This document shows positions 1 through 11,446 of a stretch of 64,000 bases of DNA, in pieces. The notes beneath the pieces are model-generated. The model was not told the DNA's origin and made no database searches. It saw only the letters and a program-made list of their open reading frames with translations. Position 1 is the first letter of the stretch, and each line of letters starts with the position of its first letter. The stretch covers positions 375,001-439,000 of the forward strand of contig CAJNDS010002163.1 of assembly GCA_905221605.1 (NCBI GenBank). Reading direction: 5' to 3'. This DNA is from Symbiodinium natans. Its lineage: Eukaryota > Sar > Dinophyceae > Suessiales > Symbiodiniaceae. The position numbers and the translations under genes are program-made.

Positions 1-165
<165 letters not shown>

Positions 166-644
166 TATAAATGTAGTATGATTTTATTCTATTGTGTTCT
201 TACACTGGGATGTTATATACGAAATTTGAATCAGAGAATTATGCTACTGAGATTTCTATATTGTGGGGAAACAAGGCGGTTCGTGTGAGAACTTATGATG
301 CCCGTAGTCGCGGTCAAAAACCAACTTTGGCTCAGCTTGGATCAGACTCAATGTCGACAACGTCGGCACATCTTAAGGTTTAGGGTTTGAGAATTAGGGT
401 TTTGGGACAGCATAGTACTTCGATAGTAAGATGGAGCTGCTGATGTAAATAGCAGTGAGAGTGGAACCCGAAACTTTAAACCCTAAACCCTGCACCCTAA
501 ACCTCAGACCCTTAAACCTTAAACCCTAAACCCTACACCCTACACCTTAAACCCTAAACCCTACACCCTAAACCTTGAACCCTAAGCTTTGCGCCCTAAA
601 CCTCAAACCCTAAGCTCTGCGCCCGAAACCCCAAACCCATTCAG

Positions 645-3387
645 GCTCGGCTGCTGTGCTCCAAAAGTTGGGAGCCGTTTCGGCACGCAGCGACAAGGCC
701 GAAACACGGGGAGAGGTCGTTCCAAATCAGGACTTCTTTGGGTTTTGGGTTTAGGGCTTAGGGCTTGGGGCTTAGGGCTTAGGGCTTAGGGTTTAGGGTA
801 CATGGACCGCGAGGGAGGGTCATTTCGGATTTTCTTCTCGTCAGGTATCCGATTAACACTGGGGTATATAGGGGAGACTAGTAGAACCACCCACGTGGAC
901 CCTGAACCGGTAGGTCTTTTGGGACATTGTTATTGGGCTTTAGGAGGATCATATTCCCTCTTTCCCCTTATTGCCAAGCCTGTCTACTTTTAATATTTTC
1001 CTTGCGATTGGCACAGGCTTATATATGGAGCCTCTTGTACATACCGTAAGAATGAAGACGCAGTCCGGGTGGATCTCGAGATGGCTTCAGTCACCGAAGG
1101 TTTACAAGGTAGGCCCTCGAAACCTGTAGTACCCCAACGTTCCAAGTGGACATTTTAATTATTGAAGCCCTCTCTCCCCCCCTCCCCCCCTCCTCCAAGC
1201 AAACCTTAAAATCCTGAACGCCCCACTTAAATCCAAAGCCCTGGACCCTAAACCCTCAATCCTCAATCCTAAACCCTAAACCCTAAACCCTAAACCCTAA
1301 ACCCTAAAGCCTAAACCCTAAACCCTAAACCCTAAACCCTAAACCCTAAGCCCTAAGCCCTAAGCCCTAAGCCCTAAGCCCTAAGCCCTAAGCCCTAAGC
1401 CCTAAGCCCTAAACCCTAAACCCTAAACCCTAAACCCTAAACCCTAAACCCTAAACCCTAAACCCAAGCCCTTGCAAAAGCTGAAGGCCAAGGCCAGCCT
1501 TGGTGTCGCGGCCCCGTTCTCGCGCTCTAGGCCCTTTGTAAACACTTTTTAGCATGCCGTGGCTCCTCAGCTCCTCGTTTAGGGTTTAGGGTTTAGGGTT
1601 TAGGGTTTAGGGTTTAGGGTTTAGGGTTAGGGTTTCGGGTCTAGGGTTTACGGTCTAGGGTTTAGGGTTTAGGGGGTTTTGGGAGCTCCTCCCCTTCCTC
1701 CTCCCAGCTGCTACTTCTGATGCTTCCAGAGACTCTTTGGCTTTCCTTCTGCAGCCCTGAACGTCGGTTGGCTCACCCAAACCCAGCCCCCAGCTGTCCC
1801 CCCCTGGTGCTGTCTTGTGGGCTTCAGGGTTTCGGAAACTTATTGTCAGGTAGTGCCAAATCATTCAGAGGCCAGGTCGCTCGAGGCTAAGTACTTTATA
1901 TGGCTCGGATTCCCGGTGGCACCCTTATTCCCATTGTTGCACAGTGAGGTTCCCTTATGAACCCCATGAAGAACAATGACGTGCCACACAAGTCCCAAGG
2001 GTCGTTCTCAGGGTTTAGGGTGTAGGGCTGTTCGTTTTGCGCCATTTGCGCTGCCATCAGAGGTAGGAGTTGGGGTTATTCATGTTCAGCCAAACCTTTC
2101 CCTTAGAACCCCTAGCCGAAACCTAAACCCCAAACCCCAAACCCCACGCCCCAAGCCCCAAGCCCCAAGCCCTAAACCCTAAACCCTAAACCCTAAGCCT
2201 TTATTTACACCCTGCACTCCAAGTCGTCCTGAGCCCGATTAGCCCTGAAGACCCTAGACTCCTTGTCCTGAGACTCCTTGACTCCTTGTCCTGAACCCTT
2301 CATCCGCTTGCTGAACGGTTGGCTTCGCAGCTTCGCAGCAACAACAATAGTTCTCAAATACTCTGAACCCTGAACCCGCAACCCTAAACCCTAGACCAAA
2401 CATTCTTGAACTCTAACCGTAAACCCTTAAGCCCACAGTGAGCCCGTTTGCCTAGCGGCCGAGGCTGCAACAGGAGCAGGTGCGAGCCGAAGGTTTTCTG
2501 CGCGCAGCGTGTAGGCTTCGAGGTTGTTAGGGTTTATAATGTTTGGGTTCGAGTTTGGGCTTGTGGACGGCGGGCAACTGAGTCATGTGGGCCCAAGCTG
2601 ACTGACTCAGATGTCGATTTCGGGTTTGGGGACGAGGGCTTAGGATTTCTTTGATTGCACAAGTTGCCGCAGGGGCAAATTGTCTTCTTGGCTTTAAGGT
2701 TGAGGCTCCCTTACTCACTCCATTTGCGAACCAGGGACAGGACCGCTTTGATTCCAAGGTTGCAAGGGTTTGGAGTTGAGGTTAGAGTTTACCCTAAACC
2801 CTAAACCCTAAACCCTAAATCCTAAACCCTAAACCCTAAAGCCTAAACCCTAAACCCTAGGTCCCTACAAACTCTAAAGGGCTACTTGACTTCGCAGAGT
2901 CAGATTGGAGTCATGGTTTTTCAGGGGTGAGTCCGACTTTGCCTCCTGGACCATTGAGCCGCTGTAGTAAGAAAGAGAATCCATAGTTTAGGGTTTAGGG
3001 TTAGGGTTTAGGGTTTAGGGTTTCGGGTTATATAATTGATTTGGTAGCCCAGTGGTGCCCTTTTCCCGTTCTTGGTTCAAAGTTCTCTTATAAAGCAGAC
3101 AACCCAAAACAGGGTGCCCTTACCATAGTATGATTCCCGGTCTACCAAGTCGCAGAACACCTCAGGCGCCAAGAAAGCCACCGAGATCACGGCTGCAGGC
3201 CGTTTCGATGTCTGCGATTGCAGGAGATTCTAGCGAGGCACCGAAAACACTTTGTGGGCCTAACGCCTCAGAAGTCGAATGCATCGGCAGAAGACACTAC
3301 TCAATTTCCCGTTTTGGGCTCGTTAATCCGTACTTATATGTTTGTAATTCATCAGCAAGAAGCACGCAATGTACACAAGTAAGGTAA
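645..3387 (+). CDS. candidate micro-exon cluster, unassigned gene(s)
   Basis: Candidate exons bounded by AG and GT/GC: about 645-710 (frame reads SAAVLQKLGAVSARSDKAET), 1064-1108 (RVDLEMASVTEGLQ, donor GTAGGC), about 1481-1527 (LKAKASLGVAAPFSRS), 2664-2698 (ending AAGANCLLGFK), 2898-2926 (SQIGVMVFQ, donor GTGAGT) and 3150-3387, which stays open to a TAA and has a GTAAGG donor-like site just before it. The last three join in phase. The intron 2927-3149 consists of a TTTAGGG run plus an inverted-repeat element whose terminal CCAAG is the acceptor. The VAAG...VMVFQ pattern is loosely cystatin-like, but I do not claim that identity. One gene or several cannot be decided. The rest of the interval is telomeric-type repeat and a diverged element copy near 1905-1960. 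Confidence 0.35.
1231..1464 (-). repeat. CCCTAAA/CCCTAAG array
   Basis: A tandem heptamer array in C-rich orientation with an internal block of about ten CCCTAAG variant units (about 1340-1408). The homogenised variant block inside canonical units indicates local tandem expansion after a single-base change. A G-rich array in the opposite orientation follows at 1577-1680. Confidence 0.97.
3040..3149 (+). mobile_element. inverted-repeat element, family A (copy A1)
   Basis: An element of about 110 bp whose left end is TTGGTAGCCCAGTGG and whose right end is the imperfect inverse ...GTCTACCAAG. Other copies lie at 30578-30689, 31386-31493, 47040-47163, 52791-52891 and 54867-54943. The internal GGTTC(A/C)AAGTTC...AAAGGGTGCCCTTA segment is shared. 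The left end carries GT (GTAGCC) and the right end AG (CCAAG), so the element contains its own potential splice sites. Here the terminal AG continues in phase into the open frame 3150-3387. Confidence 0.8.
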
Positions 3388-3738
3388 TCAGGATTAAGGA
3401 CATCGAGCCTTTGGGAGCGTGAGTCTTCTGCGGTATTCCTTAGAAAAGTGGTTGGACCTTTCGGGGTTTATGCACCCCGAAATGTTGTAACCCTCACTTT
3501 CGCAATCTCGCCCACAAACGTGTCTCCTCTGTGAGTCCATTCCGCCATAGCTTCCGACCACATCGGAGACTGTATTTCTGTAACCGTGAACTACTCCTCA
3601 TGGCTCCCTAAACCCTAAACCCTAAACACTACACCCTACACCCTACACCCTACACCCTACACTCTACACCCTACACCCTACACCCTCCACCCTAAACCCG
3701 AATCATCGCACAAAGCCCCCCCCCCCCCAGCTTGCTAG

Positions 3739-6700
3739 GTGTCGGCAAGCGCGCCTCCATCGACGCGGCCGCAAAAGGAGGCCCTAACGTGCTCGAACTT
3801 CTGATCCCTTTTCCCCCTGGTTCTTCGTAGGGAATGAGGGAATTACTCCCTTAAAGGGTATACATTCCCTACTAAGGACCATGGTCCCTATTATGACTTA
3901 TGGCCCTTGAACTCGACGTCTATTTACCCAAGGGGGCTGCATTCTAGGGACCTGTCTAAGCAGCTGCAAGCTCCCATCTTCAGATACGATGGGGATGTTA
4001 GGGTTTAGGGTTCATCTCGGGGTCAGAAGTTTAGAAGGCTTTGGGGTTTCAAGCTTTCATTTCGGGTCTAGGGGTTTTCGGGGTTAGGGGTCCAAATAGC
4101 ATCCGGAACAATCTGCTGTACACGCGAGAAAAACCCACTAAACCCTCTAAACCCTCTAAACCCTCTAAACCCTCTAAACCCTCTAAACCCTCTAAACCCT
4201 CTAAACCCTCTAAAGCCTCTAAACCCTCTAAACCCTCTAAACCCTCTAAAGCCTCTAAACCCTCTAAACCCTCCAAACCCTCCAAACCCTCTAAACCTCT
4301 AAACCCCTGAACCCCACATTTGTTTTTTGGATTTTCTGAGCCCAAGGTTCTCCTAAGCGAGAGATTCCTAGAGCAGTTGCTGGAACACTGGACTCTCTGA
4401 TTTCGGTTCGCTGCATTCGGGTTGCAGGCTTGGGGAGGGCTAGGGTTTAGGGTTTGTTTAGGGTTCAGGGTTCAGGGTTCAGCGTTTAGGGTTTAGGGTT
4501 CAGGGTTCAGCGTTTAGGGTTTAGGGTTTAGGGTGTCCCTAAACCCTGCCTCAGTATATAGGGTTTCTTTAGAATTTTGGTGAGCGTAAATATTGGGTGT
4601 CGTTTTTGGGGATACCCTAAACCCTACTTCTTACATCCTCAGACAACAGCCCCCTCCCCTAAACCCTAAACCCTAAACCCTAAACCCTAAACCCTAAACC
4701 CTAAACCCTAAACCCTAAACCCTAAACCCTAAACCCTAAACCCTAAACCCTAAACCCTAAACCCTAAACCCTGAACCCTGAACCCTAAACCCTAAACCCT
4801 AAACCCTAAACCCTAAACCCTAAACCCTATACCCTAAACCCTAAACCGCCACCTGCCAGGGATTGGGAAAGAAGACAAGGCTTCTGTGGCGACGCTGGGC
4901 GGCCCTCAAGTTGTTGATGTGTTGCGGGCGTGTGCGAGTCTCTTTGGTTCCTAGTTAGTTAGTTTGTTTGTTTATTTTATTTTTATTTTTTTGTTTGTTT
5001 TGTTTGTTTGTTTGTGTTGTTTGTTTGTTTGTTTGTTGGTTTTTTTTGTTTGTTTTGTTTGTTTGTTTGTTTGCTTGTTTGTTTGTTTGTTTTTTTGTTT
5101 GTTGGTTTGTTTGTTTGTCTGTCTAGGTGTCGCTGTGTGCGTGTCTTGATTTTCGGGGGTTTAGGGTTTAGGAGTTAAAGTTCAGGGTTTAGGGTTTTGC
5201 TAGGTAGTTGGTTTAGAGATTTACCAGTAGGGTTCAGGCTTCCAGTGTCTATCAGAAGACAACGTGCAGGCACGTCGGTGTCATGTGACGGCTTCAAAGG
5301 CTTCGATCGGGATGGTCGGGGTGACGACGTACCTACTCTTCCTAGATGAACCAGCTGCGAACCCTACAGGCCAAAAAGCCCGAACATTCCCAAGCCCCAA
5401 CTTCTCGGATTGCTGAGAGGGCACGAGAATATGGGGGGTTTACGGAAATAAGGGATCCCTAATATGAGACCCCAAATAGTAGGATTCCCTTACAAAAAGG
5501 CCCCCAATAAGTTACCCCTGACATCGGAAACCCCCATATGTTTCCACGACTACCCCTCCAGTGGAACGCCCATTCCCTGCTCGGTGTTGGGCAACATGTG
5601 CCCCTGCTATCCCCGGATTGAAGATGTGCTTAACTCCACTTTAAGCCTATAGTGTGTATATGTATATTTATTTATTTATTTATGTATTTGTTTGTTTATC
5701 TATTTTTTATTTCGCATTCAATGTATTTATTATGGGCTTAAATGGTGTTTAGAGTGTGGGGCCTCTGCTTCCACTTTGGGGCACATGGCAGCTGGGACAT
5801 TGCACGCTGAACGACGTTGCTTCGGTTCAGGGTTTAGGGTTTAGGGGTTATGGCTTTAGGGTTTAAGGTTATGACCTTTTGCACAAAAAGTCAAGAGCGG
5901 TACCCCTTTTTTGCGGGGTTTAGGGCTTGGGGTATAGGGCTTAAGGTTTCTGATTCGACAAATAGGGTTTAGAGTTTAGGGTTTAGGATTGGAGGTTTAG
6001 GGGTTCCTATTATCTAGTGGGGCCCGTGTTTTGGGAAATGCCCATGTGGTTGAGTCACAACGGGACTATCTAGTAGCTACTTTGAGGTCCAGGTAAACCC
6101 TGAACCCCAAGCCCTAAACCCTAAATCCGCTAAACGGAACCTTGGCCCTGTTAGACAGCTTAGAGCTACATGTTTACGGGACCTTAATGCACCTCCTACG
6201 CCCCACTCCGAAGTATGTAAAACAATGGTCTGTTTTTGGGTTTAGGTTTAGGGTTTAGGGCTTAGGGTTTAGGGCTTAGGCTCATGTTTTTTTTGCATAC
6301 TGTGGGGGGTTTCCAGGTTGCAGTCTTGAGAGGGCATTCCGAGACAAGCTGACCCCTTGAATCGTAGCAAGGGCTTGTCAACCACGGCACAGAGCTCAAG
6401 GATGTAGGGCTTCGGGAGCAGTGCCCCAAACCCGGAGCCCTTACCCAGGTTACCCCTTACACCCTAAAGGTTTCAGTATGCCCTCCGCAAGGAACTTCTT
6501 CCAGAACCTCCTGACGTCTGAGCCCTAAAGTCCGCATTGCGGCAGAAATGTCGGCGCTGGACCCACAATTTTTTCACCCTGCACCCTAAACCCTTGTGTT
6601 AGAGAGCTTACAGGAGCCTTGGTCAAGTTCATGAAAGGTTCAGGGTATAGGGTTTAGGGCTTAGGGCTTGGGGCTTGGCGCTTGGGGTTTGGGGTTTGGG

Positions 6701-9700
6701 GCTGGGGGTTTGGGGTTTGGGGTTTGGGGTTTGGGGTTTGGGGTTTGGGGTTTGGGGTTTGGGGTTTGGGGTTTGGGCGATTTCAGGGTTCATAGCTTCG
6801 GGTTTAATGCAGCCTCCAAGAAGGGTATCACAGGTTCGGGTTGGGGCCGGGATATGTACAGGTTATTTAGGGTTTAGGGTTTAGGGTTTAGGGTTTAGGG
6901 TTTAGGGTTTAGGGTTTAGGGTTTAGGGTTTAGGGTTTAGGGTTTAGGGTTTAGGGTTTAGAGTTGACACGAAGGCCCGCGGGCTGACCCAGAGCATGGG
7001 CCTTTGTTCACTTTTTGTTACGGTTTAGGTTCCCTTAGATGCACCTTTAAGCCAAGGAGGGCACCCTTTTGATTCCTCGGTTACTCTTGGGTCTAGTCTT
7101 AGGGCTGAGGGTTTCAGGGGAGGCTCAACACAAACAACCTCCCCCCCGCAAATGTTGCGAGGATGCCAGGTCGTACCCTTTCTTCCCCATTTCCACGGCC
7201 AGTTCATGTAGGCTTAAGGACCAGATCGCAGGATTTGGGGTTGAGGGTCTATGGTTTACACAACCCCAACTCCCCTTGCCAGGACCACAAACAACAGCAA
7301 GTGCACATAAACGTAAAGCCCTGAAAGCCCTAACGCCCTGTACCTGGGCCCCTGGACCTGGAACCCTCGTCCCTCAAACCCCAAACCCCTAAACCCTGAA
7401 CCCCTCAACCTTATAAACCCCTAAACCCCTCAACCCCTAAACCCCTAACCCCCTAATCCCCTAAACCCCTAAACCCCTCAACCCCTAAACCCCTCAACCC
7501 CTAATCCCCAAACCCCTAAACCCCTAAACCCCTGAACCCCTAAACCCCCAAACCCCCTAAACCCCTTGAACCCCCCAAACCTCTAAACCCCTAAACCCCG
7601 AAACCCCCTAAACCCCCTAAACCAACCCCTAAACCCCTCAACCCCTAAACCCCTAAACCCCTAATCCCCAAACCCCTAAACCCCTAACCCCTGAACCCCT
7701 AAAACCCCAAACCCCTAAACCCCTTGAACCCCCAAACCTTAAACCCCTAAACCCCGAAACTCCCTAAACCCCCCCTAAACCCCGAAACCCCCTAAACCCC
7801 CTAACCCCCTAAACCCCCTAAACCCCTAAACCCCCCCGAAACCCCGAAACCCCGAACCCCGAAACCCCAAACCCCGAACCCCGAACCCCGAAACCCCGAA
7901 ACCCCGAACCCCCGAAACCCCGAAACCCCGAAACCCCGAAACCCCGAAACCCCGAAACCCCGAAACCCCGAAACCCCGAAACCCCGAAACCCCGAAACCC
8001 CGAAACCCCGAAACCCCGAAACCCCAAACCCCTAAACCCTAAGCCCTAAACCCTAAATAAATACCGAAAGTTCAAGCGAACTGCTCCCGAGGCGGGGCCA
8101 AAGTGGGGCGGCCCTGGGCGCTGAGAAGCGAACGCCGGGCGACCCTAAACCCTAAACCCTAAACCCTAAACCCTAAACCCTAAACCCTAAACCCTAAACT
8201 CTAAACCCTAAACCCTAAACCCTAAACCCTAAACCCTAAACCCTAAACCCTAAACCCTAAACCCTAAACCCTAAACCCAAACCCCAAACCCTAAACCCTA
8301 AACCCTAAACGGGTTTGTGGGTGACGGCTTGAGGGGTTTTCAGGGTTTTGTTGAGGGCTTCCGGAGATTTTAGGGGGAGGGTTTCAGGGTTCTTCAGACT
8401 TTAAGAATGTAGGCTGCTTTGTGGTGCTTTACTGCAACTTTAGATCTTTTGCCTGTTTGGGTTTATTGGGTTTCTTAACAAGGCAGCTAAATGTTTAATT
8501 TCTAGCTACCCTTCTGAGTGCAGCTAATCAGGAGTCTAGGATAGGGTTGTGCGCACGGTTGGTTTTTAACGGGCCCTTTGGGTTTAAGAGCTTTCCCCAC
8601 AATCTTGACGATGCCGCTGGAACAGTGAGAAATCAGGTTTGGGGTTTAGGGCGAGGAGTTCGCGTACAGGCTTGCGGGTCGGGAGTTCGCACCGCATTGA
8701 TTGTAAGTGGAACTCCGCCCACAGCCAAGACATTTCAAGACAGGTTGCAAAGCTAATTGCTTTCTGAATCCCCATGACACCCTAGAATGCTTTGAGGTAG
8801 GGCAAGTACAGCTTCACCCGAAGCTGTATTTGCTGTTCCCCGACCCCTAGCTACAACGAGCTAACTGCCCATGAACCTTCAAGTGAACCAGGTCCACCGC
8901 AAGCACTGCTGCTGGAGCGACGGCTGCCAAGGTGCACGTCATGCCGAAGTAAGGACAAAACCCGAAACGCCAAATCCCAACCAACTGGGCTTGAGGGTCT
9001 AGGGCCTTTAGGGCTTAACGGGTTTTACGCTGAACCCGGAACACTCGAAAGCACAAAGGAGGAACACAAAATGTGCAGATAGATTTCAAGTGAATGGTTT
9101 GTCAGCACAACCAGGCAAATGTGGACAGGTGACTGCATATGCAGGAGGTTAGGATTTCAGGACCTCATGACTCAGACTTTAAAGACTACAGAATTCAACG
9201 TAGCCTGCGGTCTATGATAGGTGGTAGCCTGTTAGGCAAAGAGCCGCCCTAAAGCCGAAACCCTAATCCCACAACAAGCCTAAACCCTGAACCATCAAGC
9301 CCAAACCCCAAACCCCAAACCCTCACCCCAAAAACCCCAAACCCTAAACCCCCGAACCCTAAACATTGCTTCTTGCCATATCGGCTTTCGGGGACGACAT
9401 GAACTCTTAGCCCGGAGAGTCGCGAGCGCGGGGCGCCAAGTTCAGGGTTTACGGTTTAGGCTTGGGAGTTGAGGGTCTAGGGTTTAGGGTTTAGGGTTTA
9501 GGGTTTAGGGTCCAGGGTCTAGGGTTGGGGTTGAGGGTTGAGGGTTTGGCGAAAACGCTTCAGGGTTTGGGGTTTATGTAGGGCGGCGAGTCTGGTAATC
9601 TAGAGGTTTAGGGCCCGGTCTAGTTTTTTGTTTTTGCCTGTCATTGTCATCATCCATAAGCTATTAAGACCATCGGCCAGGTGACCTGCTTGGTGACCTA

Positions 9701-9770
9701 CCCGGCGAAGTAGCATAAGAAGGTCTGGATGGCCCAATTGCAGAAGGAACTTACCGACGTCGGTTTTTAA
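3739..9770 (+). CDS. candidate multi-exon gene with armadillo-like segments
   Basis: Candidate exons: 3739-about 3803 (RASIDAAAKGGPNVLELL), 4860-4946 (KASVATLGGPQVVDVLRA; 87 nt), about 5562-5619, 6159-6212 (donor GTATGT), 6477-6515 (YALRKELLPEPPD), 6614-6637 (ALVKFMK), 8670-8702 (ACGSGVRTALI, donor GTAAGT), 8892-8948 (ATAAKVHVMPK, donor GTAAGG), 9106-9128, 9161-9199 (DLMTQTLKTTEFN) and a terminal exon 9714-9770 (KKVWMAQLQKELTDVGF, then TAA). The first two resemble each other, and the ...GGPxVxxxL... pattern resembles the third helix of armadillo repeats. That resemblance is inference, and phase was not followed through the whole chain. Exons may belong to more than one gene. Confidence 0.35.
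4139..4307 (-). repeat. (CCCTCTAAA)n nonamer array
   Basis: About eighteen units of a 9-bp derivative of the telomeric heptamer, CCCTCTAAA, with interspersed CCCTCTAAAG changes. Because 9 is a multiple of 3, both strands stay open, which creates spurious lysine/serine/proline and glycine/leucine/glutamate repeat reading frames here. Confidence 0.95.
4661..4850 (-). repeat. CCCTAAA telomere-type array
   Basis: About 26 tandem CCCTAAA heptamers with two CCCTGAA units. The array ends about 10 bp before the acceptor of candidate exon 4860-4946. Confidence 0.97.
4951..5125 (+). repeat. T-rich (TTTG)n microsatellite
   Basis: A TTTG/TTTGT tetramer-pentamer tract directly downstream of candidate exon 4860-4946. 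It produces a spurious cysteine/phenylalanine/valine-rich reading frame. Confidence 0.9.
5429..5540 (+). mobile_element. inverted-repeat element, family B (copy B1)
   Basis: Left end ATATGGGGGGTTTACGG, right end CGGAAACCCCCATATG, about 112 bp, with the internal block CCAAATAGTAGGATTCCCTTA. Other copies lie at 15630-15732 (inverted), about 30001-30122, 31520-31636, 51577-51690 (inverted) and 53023-53187. A candidate exon begins at 5562, 22 bp after the right end, via a CTCCAG acceptor. Confidence 0.8.
6630..6962 (+). repeat. TTTGGGG and TTTAGGG arrays
   Basis: A (GGGTTTG)n block (about 6666-6775, unit TTTGGGG) is followed after about 90 bp by a pure TTTAGGG array (6866-6962). The unique spacer contains short AG..GT-bounded open segments (near 6813 and 6836). 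Confidence 0.95.
7022..7096 (+). mobile_element. element family E (copy E1)
   Basis: The segment ending in TTACTCTTGGGTCTAG matches the right half of the intron at 50146-50231 (shared AGGTTCCCTT..., GGGCACCCTTT and ACTCTTGGGTCTAG). In both copies the terminal TAG could serve as a 3' splice site. Confidence 0.6.
7372..8060 (-). repeat. octamer-rich telomere-variant array (CCCCTAAA, CCCCGAAA)
   Basis: Nearly 700 bp of C-rich repeats. The first part is irregular CCCCTAAA/CCCCTCAA/CCCTAA units; the second (about 7830-8028) is a homogeneous (CCCCGAAA)n octamer block. The complementary unit TTTCGGGG differs from the canonical heptamer by one substitution and one inserted G. A canonical CCCTAAA array follows at 8144-8310. 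Confidence 0.95.
8412..8526 (+). repeat. dispersed repeat family F (copy 1)
   Basis: About 115 bp containing the block TTTGGGTTTATTGGGTTTCT recur at 53602-53718 with roughly 80% similarity by eye, including the flanking GCTTTACTGCAACTTTAGATC and GAGTGCAGC motifs. No long terminal inverted repeat is evident. Confidence 0.65.
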
Positions 9771-9803
9771 GAATCGCTAGTTGCCAACATCGTCCCCTTA
9801 CAG

Positions 9804-11065
9804 CCCCCAGAAACTGGAATCTCCAAGCTAGGACTGCTTCAACGTCACGAAAACAGGGTTTCTGTACCCATGTAGCATCCAACTTGGGGCACCTAGTTGG
9901 CTTTGAGGTGTCGGGTTGCGGGTTTAGGTTGCTGGTTTACGGCTTCGGGTTTGGGGGTTGAATTCTCAGCTATGATTCTGCCGTGCCTGCGTCACCAAGG
10001 CCCACGTGTTTCCAAGCTCCAGAACAAGTTACAGCCTTTGCCTCAGGCTCCGATTACCCTTCGCCTTGAAACGGACTGCAGGCGAGGGTACACCCCTGTC
10101 ACTGTGTGGTGTAATCCAGCCAAATCTCAAGCCTGAAAGCCTTAACGGGTAGGGGGTTAGGGAGCTTTCACCAACCCTACAGCCCGAAACGCAGGGTGGC
10201 CACGGCTCCATTCGGTACAGTGTGCATATAGGAAACTAACCTTTGACATGAACCTGCTGCAGGCGCTAAAAACCCCTGCTGAAGGCCCCTCCCCGCCCCT
10301 GTAGGGTCTGGAGGCCAAAGCAGCAGCTGATCCCTCAATACTCAACCCTTGGCTTATGTGAGCCCATGGACTAAATTCGGGACACTAAGACTCTAAGACC
10401 TAAACCTATAGAGTCTTGGGCTCACCTGCAGTGGGTCCATGTCTGGGGCTGGCAGCAACTTCTCGTTCGCGCGAAAGCGGTCAGGTACAACATCGCGCAA
10501 ACGCAGAGCGGTGTGAGCACGTCTGCTGTGGAGAGATCACAAACATCAAGCAGTGTGTGACAGCTATCCTGGAGGGTGGAGTGAATCTACTAGTTGCTTA
10601 AGAACCCCCAAAAACTATAGAATATTTATAAGGGCAATCATTGTAGGATTTCGTTTTTGTGGTTTTGGGGGTTCTGAAGCAAAAAGTAGGAATGCTGGCA
10701 ACCGGCACATGGCACATGGGCATTTCCCACAATAGGAACCCCCGAAGAAGAGTAACAGCTTGGGCCGCACTCGCGTGGCTTCTGCGATACCGCGGTGCTT
10801 TGGTTCCCTTGTTTCATTTTGGAGTCTTGTTATGTTTCTAGGTATATTCATATTTATATATATATATATATATATATATTACTGTTATATATAAAAATGT
10901 ATTTGGTTATTGAATTTTGTGGTTTTAGTTTGTTTTTTTTGGGGGGGGGGGGGGGCCAGGGCGGGGGGGGGGGGAGGGGCGAGGGAAATTTGTAACCGTC
11001 TAGCTGCGCTTCAAAGCCGAATGCCCCTGCCAAGCACTAGCTTGCACCAGGAGTCGCTCCCATGA
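9804..11065 (+). CDS. candidate micro-exon gene upstream of V-ATPase c
   Basis: Candidate exons: 9804-9863 (PPETGISKLGLLQRHENRVS, donor GTACCC), 10305-10351 (GLEAKAAADPSILNP, GC donor), 10432-10484 (WVHVWGWQQLLVRAKAV, donor GTACAA), 10507-about 10592 (ends KQCVTAILEGGVNLL), 10759-10802 (WAALAWLLRYRGAL) and 11004-11065 (ending SLHQESLP, TGA). The AILEGGVNLL and AALAWLLR strings resemble armadillo-repeat helices, which is inference only. No complete family match was made, and phase was checked only locally. The stop at 11065 lies about 380 bp before the next start codon. Confidence 0.35.
10607..10676. mobile_element. short inverted-repeat element (AGAACCCCCAAAA)
   Basis: AAGAACCCCCAAAAAC at the left and GTTTTGGGGGTTCT at the right form a 14-bp inverted repeat around a 40-bp AT-rich core. 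It follows candidate exon 10507-10592. Confidence 0.55.
10853..10980. repeat. (TA)n and poly-G tracts
   Basis: A TA dinucleotide run (about 10853-10880) and a long interrupted G run (10939-10978) lie in an otherwise featureless 200-bp spacer before the terminal candidate exon at 11004. Confidence 0.9.
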
Positions 11066-11265
11066 TCATCCACCGTCCACCCTAAACCCTGAACCCTAAA
11101 CCCCATACTAGACCCTAAACCCTAAACCCTAAACCCTCAAACCTTAATCCTAAACCCCATGTCCAAGTCCCCTGGCCCAAGAGACACAGCCCGTGCAGAC
11201 AAGGGGGATTTGATCAAATAGCGAGCACCCTCGACCGGGCTCATGCTGGGAGCTAATCTACAGTA

Positions 11266-11340
11266 TACATATATATATATGTATGTATGTATATATATAT
11301 ATATATATAGATGGATGGATAGATACACACACACACACAG
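11266..11340. repeat. (TA)n/(GTAT)n/(CA)n microsatellite
   Basis: A compound simple repeat upstream of the V-ATPase start exon. Similar compound AT-rich repeats occur at 11790-11866, 16626-16645, 19700-19753 and 22066-22083 within introns of the same gene. Confidence 0.9.
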
Positions 11341-11446
11341 CCTAAACCCTAAATTCTCAACCCCCAATACTGACCTTAATTTCGAGCACCTTCCCCCCCC
11401 CCATATCTTGAAGCATCTCGAATCTAAAGCCTTCCAGGTTGTCGCC

